From contig JAKSRD010000008.1 of the NCBI GenBank assembly GCA_024403795.1, positions 1 to 63,275 on the forward strand: DNA of 63,275 nucleotides. Direction: 5' to 3'. The stretch is from Saccharofermentans sp. Lineage in GTDB: Bacteria > Bacillota > Clostridia > Saccharofermentanales > Saccharofermentanaceae. The position numbers were made by a program, and so were the translations under genes. Positions within the stretch are counted from its first letter, which is position 1. Each line of letters begins with the position of its first letter. Positions 7,558-15,412 of the stretch are shown piece by piece. Below the pieces are notes generated by a model. It saw nothing but the letters and a program-made list of their open reading frames with translations, was not told where the DNA came from and did no database searches.

Positions 7558-9906
7558 ATGGGCAGAAAATTCATGCTTGCCAAGTCCAATTTCCGCAAGA
7601 ACCGCGGCACATCGGCAGGTCTTTTCCTTTTGATGACCATCTGTACAATGCTTATAAGCCTTGTATTGTTGATGTATTTCGATGCATACGGCGCAATCGC
7701 CAAGCGTGCGGTCGACTTAAATGCCGGTGACGGCGTGTTCTTTGTCGGCGGAACCGAGGAAGATATCGAAGATTATAAGAATTACCTTATTTCCGGCGAT
7801 GCTTCCGAAGCAGAGTCACATAAGTATGTACAGTTCAATAATTTCTCGATTGAGTTCGGTAACGGCAAACTTTCGCCGAGTGTTATTTTCACTGATACAT
7901 CAAGATTTGATACCGTTCTCAATAAGGTTGAGGTTGTTGTTGCGGACGATTCGGTAACTTCAGACTACATATATCTTCCTTACCAGTTTCTTACCGGCGG
8001 CGGATATGCTCTCGGTGATACGATAACTTTTGAAATTCTGGGTGAGTCTTACACATGGAATATAAAGGGATTTATTGACACAACATATTTCGGAAGCAGT
8101 AACGGCGGCGCTTTCGAGTTTATTCTCGATGATGAGACATACGACGATCTCTATTTGACTGCGGGTGATGCGAACTGTTGTTACATTGTCTGCTTCAAGC
8201 TCGAGAACGGGATCAAAGCTTCCAAGTTTATCTTGAATTCTTCCAACAATTATATGGAGGATCACCCGACAGTAAGAATGAGCTGCCAAAGTGTCGATGA
8301 AGCCATATCTTCAAAGAGTTTCATGACATTGATCCTTGTAGTTGCTTTCCTTATCGTAAACCTTATTATCATCCTGGTAGTTGCATTGATGCTCAGTAAC
8401 ACAATCTCCAACTACATCAAAGAGAACATGAAGTCCATCGGTGCCCTTAAAGCAATCGGCTATTCCGGAAGTGACATCAGACAGTCTTTGATGATCCTCT
8501 TTGGCGGCTTGGCACTTCTCGGAAGCGTTGTAGGAAGCGGCCTTGCATATTGTCTTATGCCTTTCCTTAAGAGCATAGTCGTAGGTCAGTCCGGTATTCT
8601 CTACAATCCTTCTTTCCGCGCATATTCCGTTATCGTTCCGCTTATCCTGGTTACGCTCTTCGTTATCCTTGTGACAGCGTTCTCATCACGTAAGATCGGC
8701 AAGATCGAGCCTATCGTTGCACTTCGTGACGATACTCCTTCACACAGCTTCAAGCGCAATCGCGTTCGCCTTGATAAGACAAATCTGAACCTGAATCTGA
8801 GCTTTGCACTCAAGACACTTTTTACCAATACAAAGCAGAACCTTATCACATTCTTGGTAACCGGTCTTTTGGTCTTCGTCTGTATTATCGGTCTTTTGCT
8901 GTTCGAGAATTTCTATAGAAATCCCAGCATCGGCATTCTGTCTTTTGAGGTGTTCGGAGGGATCATTACCGTCGATCCTTCAACTGCGGATGAAACTGAG
9001 GAGTACCTTAAAACACGTACCGATATTACCAATCTTCGATACTACAATGTTTTAAATTTGACATATAACAACGAGGATCGTCTTAACTGCAATGTTTTCG
9101 ATGATTTTTCCCTTATGAATAATCAGGACGTTTGTTATGAAGGTCGTCTTCCGGAATACGACAACGAGGTTGCGGTAAGCGGTAAGTTTGCTAAGGACTA
9201 CGGATTTGAAGTGGGCGATGAAGTGCTTCTTACCTGCGGTGACAAGTCTTACAACTATCTGATTACAGGCTTCGTTCAGACCTGCAATAATTTCGGCAGG
9301 GAAGCAGCCATGACAACGAGCGCAGCCGAGCATATCAGTGCACTTTCCGAAAACGATACGATGTTGTGCTTCGACTGTGCCGACAAAGAAGTATGTCAGA
9401 ACGTTATCGATGATTGCACCGAATTATACGGTGAGCACATAATGTCCACAATCAATTTTTATGAGACAATCGACGGTAATATGACGATTTTTAAGAGTAT
9501 CGCAATGACACTTCTTGTAATGGTATGCATCATTTCCGCAGTAGTAATAATGCTTATCCTTTTCCTTTATATCAAGGCACTTCTTTACAACAAGCGTAGG
9601 GATTACGGAATCTCAAAGGCTCTCGGGTATACTTCACGTGACTTGATCCTTCAGACAGCATTGAGCTTCATGCCGTCTATAGTGCTTGCAGTTATCGTGT
9701 CCTCGGTCCTCTCGTATTTATACGTGAATCCGTTCTTGTCACTGGCACTTCTGTCATTCGGCCTCATGAAGAGCAGCTTTACGGTACCGCTCGGCGGAGT
9801 AGTGATCGTCGGTGCAGGCATGATCGTCATATCGTTTGTTTTCGCGATCTTGGGTGCTGCAAAGATCAAGAACATCGAAGCTTACAAGATGCTCGTAGCA
9901 GAGTAA
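7558..9906 (+). CDS. ABC transporter permease, FtsX/MacB-like
   Basis: A 782-residue membrane protein with one helix near residues 19-43, a large outside domain (about 55-255), a first FtsX core with three helices (about 260-385), a further helix near 430, a second outside domain and a C-terminal FtsX core with three helices (about 655-775). This two-FtsX layout matches peptide-responsive exporters of Firmicutes. The ATG at 7558 directly follows the ATPase stop and has GGGGTGG 4-10 bp upstream; a longer frame from 7537 lies inside the ATPase gene and was not used. Forms a complex with the preceding ATPase. Whether it exports a molecule or works as a mechanotransmitter cannot be told. Confidence 0.9.
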   Translation: MGRKFMLAKSNFRKNRGTSAGLFLLMTICTMLISLVLLMYFDAYGAIAKRAVDLNAGDGVFFVGGTEEDIEDYKNYLISGDASEAESHKYVQFNNFSIEFGNGKLSPSVIFTDTSRFDTVLNKVEVVVADDSVTSDYIYLPYQFLTGGGYALGDTITFEILGESYTWNIKGFIDTTYFGSSNGGAFEFILDDETYDDLYLTAGDANCCYIVCFKLENGIKASKFILNSSNNYMEDHPTVRMSCQSVDEAISSKSFMTLILVVAFLIVNLIIILVVALMLSNTISNYIKENMKSIGALKAIGYSGSDIRQSLMILFGGLALLGSVVGSGLAYCLMPFLKSIVVGQSGILYNPSFRAYSVIVPLILVTLFVILVTAFSSRKIGKIEPIVALRDDTPSHSFKRNRVRLDKTNLNLNLSFALKTLFTNTKQNLITFLVTGLLVFVCIIGLLLFENFYRNPSIGILSFEVFGGIITVDPSTADETEEYLKTRTDITNLRYYNVLNLTYNNEDRLNCNVFDDFSLMNNQDVCYEGRLPEYDNEVAVSGKFAKDYGFEVGDEVLLTCGDKSYNYLITGFVQTCNNFGREAAMTTSAAEHISALSENDTMLCFDCADKEVCQNVIDDCTELYGEHIMSTINFYETIDGNMTIFKSIAMTLLVMVCIISAVVIMLILFLYIKALLYNKRRDYGISKALGYTSRDLILQTALSFMPSIVLAVIVSSVLSYLYVNPFLSLALLSFGLMKSSFTVPLGGVVIVGAGMIVISFVFAILGAAKIKNIEAYKMLVAE

Positions 9907-9927
9907 AAAATACCTTCTTATCACAGA

Positions 9928-9960
9928 GATCCCGCCCCGGAATAAGGCGGGATCTTTGCT
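9928..9960 (+). terminator. Probable terminator of the ABC operon
   Basis: A perfect 9-bp stem, GATCCCGCC (9928-9936) with GGCGGGATC (9946-9954), is followed only by TTTGCTT, so the T-run is short. Confidence 0.6.
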
Positions 9961-10229
9961 TGAATGTAAATATATGAGGTGCTTAGTTCACAGCGGGTAT
10001 ATATTTTGGGTGTGGATTAAGACCTGGCGATGGTTTTGTGATAGAACGAACTTCTGCCGATAAAGCCTATGACTTTACGTTGGCAAAGGAACTGCACATT
10101 TTCTATATCGAATAAGAGGCCTTGAGCAGGATTTCCATCGGATAGAACGCAGCAAAATACAGCAGAATACTCAGTAATCTTTAGGTTGTATTTAGTCCGG
10201 ATTAAGAATATTTAATACAAGCAAAATAA
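9961..10229. other. Intergenic stretch without a supported gene
   Basis: Between two terminators. A stretch of about 42 codons ending near 10110 reads ...DKAYDFTLAKELHIFYIE before a stop and has some coding look, but it has no start with a ribosome site and no recognisable family. I see no promoter or RNA gene here; it may be a gene remnant. Confidence 0.3.
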
Positions 10230-10280
10230 AGGGCGCCTCTGAAGTGAATAAGTCACTCGTGAGGAGCCCTGATATTTTTT
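10230..10280. terminator. Terminator between convergent genes, probably bidirectional
   Basis: An 18-bp imperfect stem (10230-10247 with 10253-10270) has a run of eight T at 10274-10281 on the + side. On the minus strand the stem is followed by TTTATTTTG, so it can also end the ddh transcript. Confidence 0.75.
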
Positions 10281-10321
10281 TTGAAAGCTGTTCAGTAGTT
10301 ACTTTTTGCAGCCGTTAAGCT

Positions 10322-11308
10322 TTACAGCAGGTGAGCTCTCAACTCTTCGCCGCTCATGGGGGAGAGCTGTGCGGGTGCAATGTCGAAAACGGTCTTGCAG
10401 CCGAAGTCACCCTTCTGTGAGAGACGATAGATGGCGCGTGCATAGGCGGTGAGGACTGAGCCTGTGAACTCGGGGTTGGAATCAAGCTTCAGGGAGTACT
10501 CAATGACATGCTTGTTCTCGCCGTTGATGCCTGTTGTGCCTGTGCGGAATACGAAGCCGCCGTGGTTGATCCTTGAGTGATCTCTTACGAACTCTTCTTC
10601 GGTGATGAAGTGAACTGTCGTATCGTAATCTGCGAAGTAGTTGGGCATTTCCTTGATGGTCTTCTCGATAAGTGCGAGATCGGCGCCTTCTTCGGCAACT
10701 ACGAAACACTCTCTTGTGTGCTTCTGACGTGTGGTAAGCTCAGGCTGTGAGCCGGATCTTACTGCTTCCAAAGCACTGTCTACGGGAATCGTGTACTGTT
10801 TGCCGTTCTTTACGCCGGGAACTCTTCTGATGGCATCGGAGTGACCCTGTGAGACACCCTTGCCCCAGAAGGTATAGTCCTTGCCGTCTGGGAGGATGCA
10901 GCTGCCGTAGAGACGGTTAAGGGAGAACATTCCGGGATCCCATCCTGCAGATATGAGGGCAGTGTGGCCGCTCGAAGCAGCTGCCTTATCTACGTTAGCG
11001 AAATGCTCAGGGATCTTGGCATGCGTGTCGAAGCTGTCGACTACGTTGAACATTGATGCATACTCAGGTGTCTGTGTGGGTAGGTCTGTTGCCGAACCGC
11101 CGCAGATGACGAGGACGTCGATCTTGTCCTTGTAGTTTGCGATCTCAAAAGAAGGTGCAACGGTAACACCCTCTGTGAGTGTCTTAACTGTTGAAGGATC
11201 TCTTCTCGTGAAGATGGCGGCGAGTTCCATGTCCTTGTTCTGTCTTACGGCGAGCTCAACGCCCTTGGCGAGGTTGCCGTAACCTAAAATACCGATTCTG
11301 ATTGCCAT
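10322..11308 (-). CDS. ddh: meso-Diaminopimelate D-dehydrogenase
   Basis: Catalyses the reversible NADPH-dependent reductive amination of tetrahydrodipicolinate to meso-diaminopimelate, the one-step branch of lysine and peptidoglycan precursor synthesis. The 328-residue product has the family's length. The N-terminal Rossmann motif is GILGYGNLAKG, and family segments visible are VDSFDTHAKIPEHF, SAGWDPGMFS, WGKGVSQGHSDAIRR and the C-terminal DFGCKTVFDIAP. The ribosome site AAAGGAGG lies 9 bp before ATG. The gene is alone on the minus strand. Its leader carries a near-perfect palindrome (11334-11355) that could be an operator. Confidence 0.95.
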   Translation of the reverse strand: MAIRIGILGYGNLAKGVELAVRQNKDMELAAIFTRRDPSTVKTLTEGVTVAPSFEIANYKDKIDVLVICGGSATDLPTQTPEYASMFNVVDSFDTHAKIPEHFANVDKAAASSGHTALISAGWDPGMFSLNRLYGSCILPDGKDYTFWGKGVSQGHSDAIRRVPGVKNGKQYTIPVDSALEAVRSGSQPELTTRQKHTRECFVVAEEGADLALIEKTIKEMPNYFADYDTTVHFITEEEFVRDHSRINHGGFVFRTGTTGINGENKHVIEYSLKLDSNPEFTGSVLTAYARAIYRLSQKGDFGCKTVFDIAPAQLSPMSGEELRAHLL

Positions 11309-11333
11309 GAATGTTTCCTCCTTTGAGGGTATG

Positions 11334-11355
11334 GAACAAACTCGAGAGTTTGTTC
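11334..11355 (-). promoter_or_regulatory. Palindrome in the ddh leader, possible operator
   Basis: GAACAAACT (11334-11342) and AGTTTGTTC (11347-11355) are perfect inverted 9-mers around CGAG. It lies between the ddh -10 element and ribosome site. No T-run follows, so an operator is more likely than a terminator. Confidence 0.55.
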
Positions 11356-11374
11356 AGAAATTCTGATAGACGAC

Positions 11375-11380
11375 ATTATA
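11375..11380 (-). promoter_or_regulatory. -10 element of ddh
   Basis: Read on the minus strand this is TATAAT, preceded by TGT, giving TGTTATAAT, an extended -10. The start site would be about 60 bp before the ddh ATG, leaving the palindrome inside the leader. Confidence 0.5.
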
Positions 11381-11477
11381 ACAAAAAATAGGTTATTAGC
11401 TTGATTATTAAATAACAAATATTCAAACCGCAATATTTGCCATAAATGACACTATAACAAAATTTGCACCTTTGTAT

Positions 11478-11483
11478 TATAAT
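11478..11483 (+). promoter_or_regulatory. -10 element directly before the ATP-grasp gene
   Basis: TATAAT ends only 7 bp before the ATG at 11491, which would place the transcription start on or next to the start codon (a leaderless message). No Shine-Dalgarno sequence precedes this ATG. Confidence 0.5.
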
Positions 11484-11490
11484 TACTCAC

Positions 11491-12486
11491 ATGTCTAAGT
11501 TAAGTTACCTGGTAAGGCGCGTAATGCGCATGGATAATAAGGCCATGATGGCCAAGATCAAGGATATTCACGAGAAGAGCGGAAAGAACCGCGTGTGGAT
11601 ATTTTTTGACATGGTGCACTGCGGCAGGAAGTTCGGTGCAGGCTACATGGATTACTGGCTCTATGAGATGTACAACCTGACTGATAAAGAACGTGATACA
11701 TACATTACCAGAGGTCGTAACTACGAGCTTGTTAAGAAATATAATGATCCCAATTACACACAGCTGATCGACGATAAGATCGAGTTCAACAGAAGATTCG
11801 GCGATTTTCTCGGCCGTAAATGGATCGAGATCAGGGAAGATAATAAGCAGGAAGTCATCGATTTTATTAACAGTCATGATTTCCTTATGGCTAAGGCTAA
11901 TCTCGGTTCGTGCGGAAAGACCGTCGAGAAGATCGACTGCAAGGCCGATACTGCCGAGAATTACTATGAGAAATATGTCCATCAGGATAAGCCTCATTTC
12001 TTTGAAGAGATCATCGTTCAGCATCCGGCCGTAAGCGCCATCTATCCGCATGCGATCAATACCGTCAGAGTGGTTACGATCCAGAAGGAGGGCAAGGTCC
12101 ATATTGCCAGTGCTTGCGTAAGATTCGGTAATCACGGTCACAGCGTGGATAACTTCAACAGCGGCGGAATGACTGCGCCGGTTGATGAGAAGACGGGTGA
12201 GGTAACGGATTTCCCGATAGATAAGACTAAAGTCCTTTATGAGCGCCATCCTGAGACGGGTGCGGTTATCAAGGGTTTTGTTTTCCCGATGTGGGATGAG
12301 GTAGTGGAGATGTGCTCTAAGGCAGCTCTCGTTGTGCCCCAGGTCGGTTTCATCGGCTGGGATGTATGTTTTACACCCGAGAGACCGGTCATTGTAGAGG
12401 GTAACGACTATCCGGGGCACGATCTGTATCAGCTTCCGGAGCATACGCATGACAAGAAGGGCATCTGGCCTAAGTATCAGTTCTGA
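11491..12486 (+). CDS. ATP-grasp protein, sugar-transfer-associated type
   Basis: The 331-residue protein resembles the ATP-grasp family found with exopolysaccharide and sugar-transfer genes (Pfam ATPgrasp_ST): N-terminal KSGKNRVWIFFDMVHCGRKFG, central VQHPAVSAIYPHAINTVRVVTI, FGNHGHSVDNFNSGG, and C-terminal GFIGWDVCFTP and VIVEGNDYPG. Members are thought to join a carboxylate to an amine in surface-polymer modification; the substrate is unknown. The ATG at 11491 gives the usual N-terminus, but no ribosome site is present and a -10 element stands immediately upstream. ATG at 11524 is a possible alternative start behind a weak AAGGCG. It is transcribed alone, divergent from ddh. Confidence 0.8.
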   Translation: MSKLSYLVRRVMRMDNKAMMAKIKDIHEKSGKNRVWIFFDMVHCGRKFGAGYMDYWLYEMYNLTDKERDTYITRGRNYELVKKYNDPNYTQLIDDKIEFNRRFGDFLGRKWIEIREDNKQEVIDFINSHDFLMAKANLGSCGKTVEKIDCKADTAENYYEKYVHQDKPHFFEEIIVQHPAVSAIYPHAINTVRVVTIQKEGKVHIASACVRFGNHGHSVDNFNSGGMTAPVDEKTGEVTDFPIDKTKVLYERHPETGAVIKGFVFPMWDEVVEMCSKAALVVPQVGFIGWDVCFTPERPVIVEGNDYPGHDLYQLPEHTHDKKGIWPKYQF

Positions 12487-12518
12487 TTTTCGAGTTCCGT
12501 AAGAGACGCCCGAAGAGC

Positions 12519-12574
12519 CTTAAGTGCATCTTAAGGTTTTATTAAGTATCTGCTGAAGGTGATAGTGTTATAAT
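12519..12574 (+). promoter_or_regulatory. Phased response-regulator boxes and promoter of the second ABC operon
   Basis: TTAA cores start at 12520, 12531 and 12542, exactly 11 bp apart, each followed by G; a degenerate fourth (CTGAAG) is at 12553-12558. An extended -10, TGTTATAAT (12566-12574), follows. Spacing from the last box to the -10 matches that at 6754-6770, so the same regulator probably acts on both operons. Confidence 0.7.
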
Positions 12575-12625
12575 ACTGAGGTCTCGAAAAAGAGACAGGA
12601 TAACTAGGAATTAGGAGAAAATCAC

Positions 12626-13534
12626 GTGTCAGAAACCGGAGAATTTATTTTAAAAGTTAACGGTGTCAGCAAGGATTACGGTCATTTCCATGCGCTTGAT
12701 TCCATGAGCTTTACGGTTCCGAAGGGCTCGATCTACGGTCTTGTCGGCAGGAACGGTGCAGGTAAGACCACGGTCATGAGGATCATCTCAGGACTTCAGG
12801 AACCGACGTCAGGTAAGGTTGAGTATGGCTTTGACCATAAGAAACTCGGCAAAGTCGGTGCTCTTGTCGAGCTTCCGTCGATCTATTCAAATCAGTCCGC
12901 AAAGGAGAACCTTATCTATCAGTACATCAATCTCGGATTGAAAGTAGATGATTCGATCGATCAGATCCTTGATTATGTAGGCCTTGGTAATACAGGCGCG
13001 AAGAAGGCAGGAAGGTTCTCGCTCGGAATGAGACAGAGACTCGGAATTGCCATGGCCATGTGCGGCAATCCGGAACTTCTGATCCTTGATGAGCCTATCA
13101 ACGGTCTTGATCCTCAGGGTATCATCCAGATCAGAGATCTTTTGATCAAGCTGAATCAGGAGAAGGGGATCACGATCATAATATCGAGTCATATCCTCTC
13201 TGAGCTCTCGAAGCTTGCGACGGATTTCGGCTTCGTTGAAGGCGGAAAAGTAGTAAAAGAGATAAAGGCTGCTTCGTTGGAGGATGCAGGCGGACTTGAG
13301 TCCCTGTTCTATTGCGGCACACCGGAACTCCTGATCCCGGTACTTAATGCTCACGGTTTGAAGACAACATTCGACAGTGAGACGGGTATCATTCAGGCTA
13401 AAGGATATTACAACCTTACCAAAGTCGTTCTGGCAGCAAATGCTGCAGGCGCGAATATTGCCCGCGTTGTAACAAGGGAGACTGACCTGGAGACTTACTT
13501 CGTCAATCTTGTTGGAGGTGAGTCACATGCTTAA
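12626..13534 (+). CDS. ABC transporter ATP-binding protein, BcrA/NatA type
   Basis: The 302-residue ATPase has Walker A GRNGAGKTT, signature FSLGMRQRLGIAMAM, Walker B LLILDEPINGLDPQG and H-loop ISSHILSE, the pattern of the bacitracin/lantibiotic-immunity (BcrA, NukF) class. The C-terminal 90 residues extend beyond the nucleotide-binding domain as usual for this class. Translation starts at GTG (12626) behind AGGAG. It overlaps the permease gene by 8 bp. Its promoter carries the same phased boxes as the FtsX-type ABC operon, which supports a joint role in envelope or peptide defence; the substrate is unknown. Confidence 0.9.
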   Translation: MSETGEFILKVNGVSKDYGHFHALDSMSFTVPKGSIYGLVGRNGAGKTTVMRIISGLQEPTSGKVEYGFDHKKLGKVGALVELPSIYSNQSAKENLIYQYINLGLKVDDSIDQILDYVGLGNTGAKKAGRFSLGMRQRLGIAMAMCGNPELLILDEPINGLDPQGIIQIRDLLIKLNQEKGITIIISSHILSELSKLATDFGFVEGGKVVKEIKAASLEDAGGLESLFYCGTPELLIPVLNAHGLKTTFDSETGIIQAKGYYNLTKVVLAANAAGANIARVVTRETDLETYFVNLVGGESHA

Positions 13535-14627
13535 GTTATTGAAGTTTGAATTCAGGCGCATGTTCAAGAGCGTTTTCTTCTGGGTCGTTGCAGGCATCAG
13601 TTTTGTCTGGCCGATCATTACGGCTCTGTTTTATCGATTCATTTTCGCTTTTACTTTTGACGGTTTGACGATCGATGAACTTTTCTCAAATAATGAGATC
13701 AAGGGACTTACCTGGACAATTGCCGTATCATTCATTACGACACTTCCGAAGTACGTTGCACTGTTTACGTGTCTGCATCTCGGAAGGGATTACACGGACG
13801 GAATCATCAGGAACAAGATCATTGCAGGACACTCGAGGTTCAAGATCTACGGTTCTTACATGCTCTCACAGATGGCTGCGAGCACTTTCTTCTCTGTTAT
13901 CTACATTCTCTCAGGACTTTTGGGCCTGACGATCTCAGGTATCGGAGCAAATGTTAATGGCGGTGAGATGTTCTCGAGATTTGCCACTGCGATCATTGTT
14001 TTCCTTGTCATGACTGTGGCTTTCTCGGTTATCTCGCTGATCTTCAGAAAGCGTGCGCTTCCGATGATCCTTTGCGTCCTGATCGCACTTGTTTCCAACG
14101 GTGCCGGCTCCGTCATCGGTATGTACAATACTCCCTCCAAGGCTTGCAAGGATTACATTGAGATCAGACACGAGAGATACGAAGAACTGGTCGATGAAGG
14201 CGTCCTTGATGATGACAGCGTAGAGAAGCTTGAGGAGCAATTCGACAAAGACCATTATCAGGGCACCCCGTGGAAGATCTTCCATCCCATCTATGTTCTT
14301 TCTCCTTTGGGATTCGAAGGTGACTATGGTGCGGGCGGAACTTCTTTCCTCATTGATGAGAGCGGTTCTTATAAGGATGAGATCGATTTCTCTTCGGAGT
14401 TTGCCATTGACGGCGACATGGATATGAGTGATCTGGTCATGATCCTTTTCTCCGATGATCTCGGTGATGACCAGTCTCACATTACAACGAAAGACCTCAA
14501 GCATGTCGATTCAATGCATATGCCTTTCTCCACACTCAACTGGATATATATCGGCAAATCACTGATATGGATGCTCGTCATCGGCGGCTGGGGATTCATA
14601 ATATTTAGAAAGAAGAATCTGTTCTGA
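13527..14627 (+). CDS. ABC transporter permease, ABC-2 type
   Basis: The 366-residue product has helices near residues 13-35, 60-85, 107-133, 150-170 and 175-195, a long hydrophilic domain (about 205-330) and a last helix near 338-358. It partners the BcrA-type ATPase encoded just before. Start chosen at ATG 13527 behind GGAGGTG (13514-13520); a frame from 13509 lies inside the ATPase gene. The large acidic loop before the last helix is longer than in plain BcrB-type permeases. The next gene starts in the overlapping TGATG at 14625-14629. Confidence 0.85.
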   Translation: MLKLLKFEFRRMFKSVFFWVVAGISFVWPIITALFYRFIFAFTFDGLTIDELFSNNEIKGLTWTIAVSFITTLPKYVALFTCLHLGRDYTDGIIRNKIIAGHSRFKIYGSYMLSQMAASTFFSVIYILSGLLGLTISGIGANVNGGEMFSRFATAIIVFLVMTVAFSVISLIFRKRALPMILCVLIALVSNGAGSVIGMYNTPSKACKDYIEIRHERYEELVDEGVLDDDSVEKLEEQFDKDHYQGTPWKIFHPIYVLSPLGFEGDYGAGGTSFLIDESGSYKDEIDFSSEFAIDGDMDMSDLVMILFSDDLGDDQSHITTKDLKHVDSMHMPFSTLNWIYIGKSLIWMLVIGGWGFIIFRKKNLF

Positions 14628-15304
14628 TGTTTTATCTTGATCATCGTTTGACTATTATTATCGGTGCCTACGGAAGCGGCAAATCTGAGATTGCCGTCAA
14701 CATGTCTCTTGCACAGCGCAAAGCTCTGCCTGACAAGAAGCTCCTCATAGCTGACATGGACATCGTCAATCCTTTCTACCGTTCATCCGATTGCGCGCAA
14801 GTGCTCGAAAAAGAGAACATCAGGCTCATCACTCCGATGTATGCCGGCTCAAATGTTGATGCACCGGTTCTCCCGCCGGATATGTACGTTATCTTCGACG
14901 ACGAATCCTATCAGGGAATCTTCGACATCGGCGGTGAAGACATGGGGGCGACGGTCCTCGGTTCTATAAGACAGAGGATCGAGAATACCGATGCCGTCAT
15001 CTACATGGCTGTCAATTGCCTGAGACCGTTCACTTCGGATCCCGAGCAGATCGCAGAGATGACTTCGATCCTTGAAGCGGCTTCCGGCTTTAAGATCAAC
15101 GGCTACATCAACAATACGAATCTTCTTGAGGAGACGACCGCTCAGATAGCGATCGACGGTGCGGCCATGATCCTTAAAGCATCCGAGATCACCGGAGTCC
15201 CGCTCGTGGCAAACTGCGTAATGGAAGACGTTAAGCTTCCGGAGGGCGCATTTAGTTGCGGTGAGGTTTTCGAGATGAAGCGTAACATTCATTACGCATA
15301 CTAA
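14627..15304 (+). CDS. P-loop ATPase of unknown function
   Basis: A 225-residue cytosolic protein with Walker A GAYGSGKSE at residues 13-21, a conserved ADMDIVNPFYRS (switch-like) segment and FDIGGEDMGA, which place it near the MinD/ParA-like and cobyrinic-acid-synthase-like P-loop proteins. It lacks a second signature that would assign a process. It is translationally coupled to the ABC permease (TGATG overlap) but may be only a passenger. Similar small ATPases are sometimes seen near ferredoxin oxidoreductase genes in Clostridia; here such an operon lies 4.5 kb downstream. No function is claimed. Confidence 0.75.
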   Translation: MFYLDHRLTIIIGAYGSGKSEIAVNMSLAQRKALPDKKLLIADMDIVNPFYRSSDCAQVLEKENIRLITPMYAGSNVDAPVLPPDMYVIFDDESYQGIFDIGGEDMGATVLGSIRQRIENTDAVIYMAVNCLRPFTSDPEQIAEMTSILEAASGFKINGYINNTNLLEETTAQIAIDGAAMILKASEITGVPLVANCVMEDVKLPEGAFSCGEVFEMKRNIHYAY

Positions 15305-15332
15305 TTTCCGAACATTTCGTTTTTGATTGTCA

Positions 15333-15361
15333 TTGTGAACAACCCGAATAAATGTTATTAT
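15333..15361 (+). promoter_or_regulatory. Promoter of the SPFH gene
   Basis: TTGTGA (15333-15338) and TATTAT (15356-15361) are 17 bp apart, and TG precedes the -10 as TGTTATTAT. Confidence 0.65.
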
Positions 15362-15412
15362 CTCTTTTGGAAGGAAAACTTCTTAAGTAAATTCTAGGAG
15401 GAATAAGAAATT

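Noticed and set aside
9990..10112. Small gene ending ...DFTLAKELHIFYIE
   Set aside because: No start codon with a ribosome site, only about 42 codons, and the faint likeness to PD-(D/E)XK transposase proteins is too weak to call.
11500..12450. Long minus-strand frame opposite the ATP-grasp gene
   Set aside because: It is the antisense shadow of a clearly coding + strand gene, with no ribosome site or recognisable protein.
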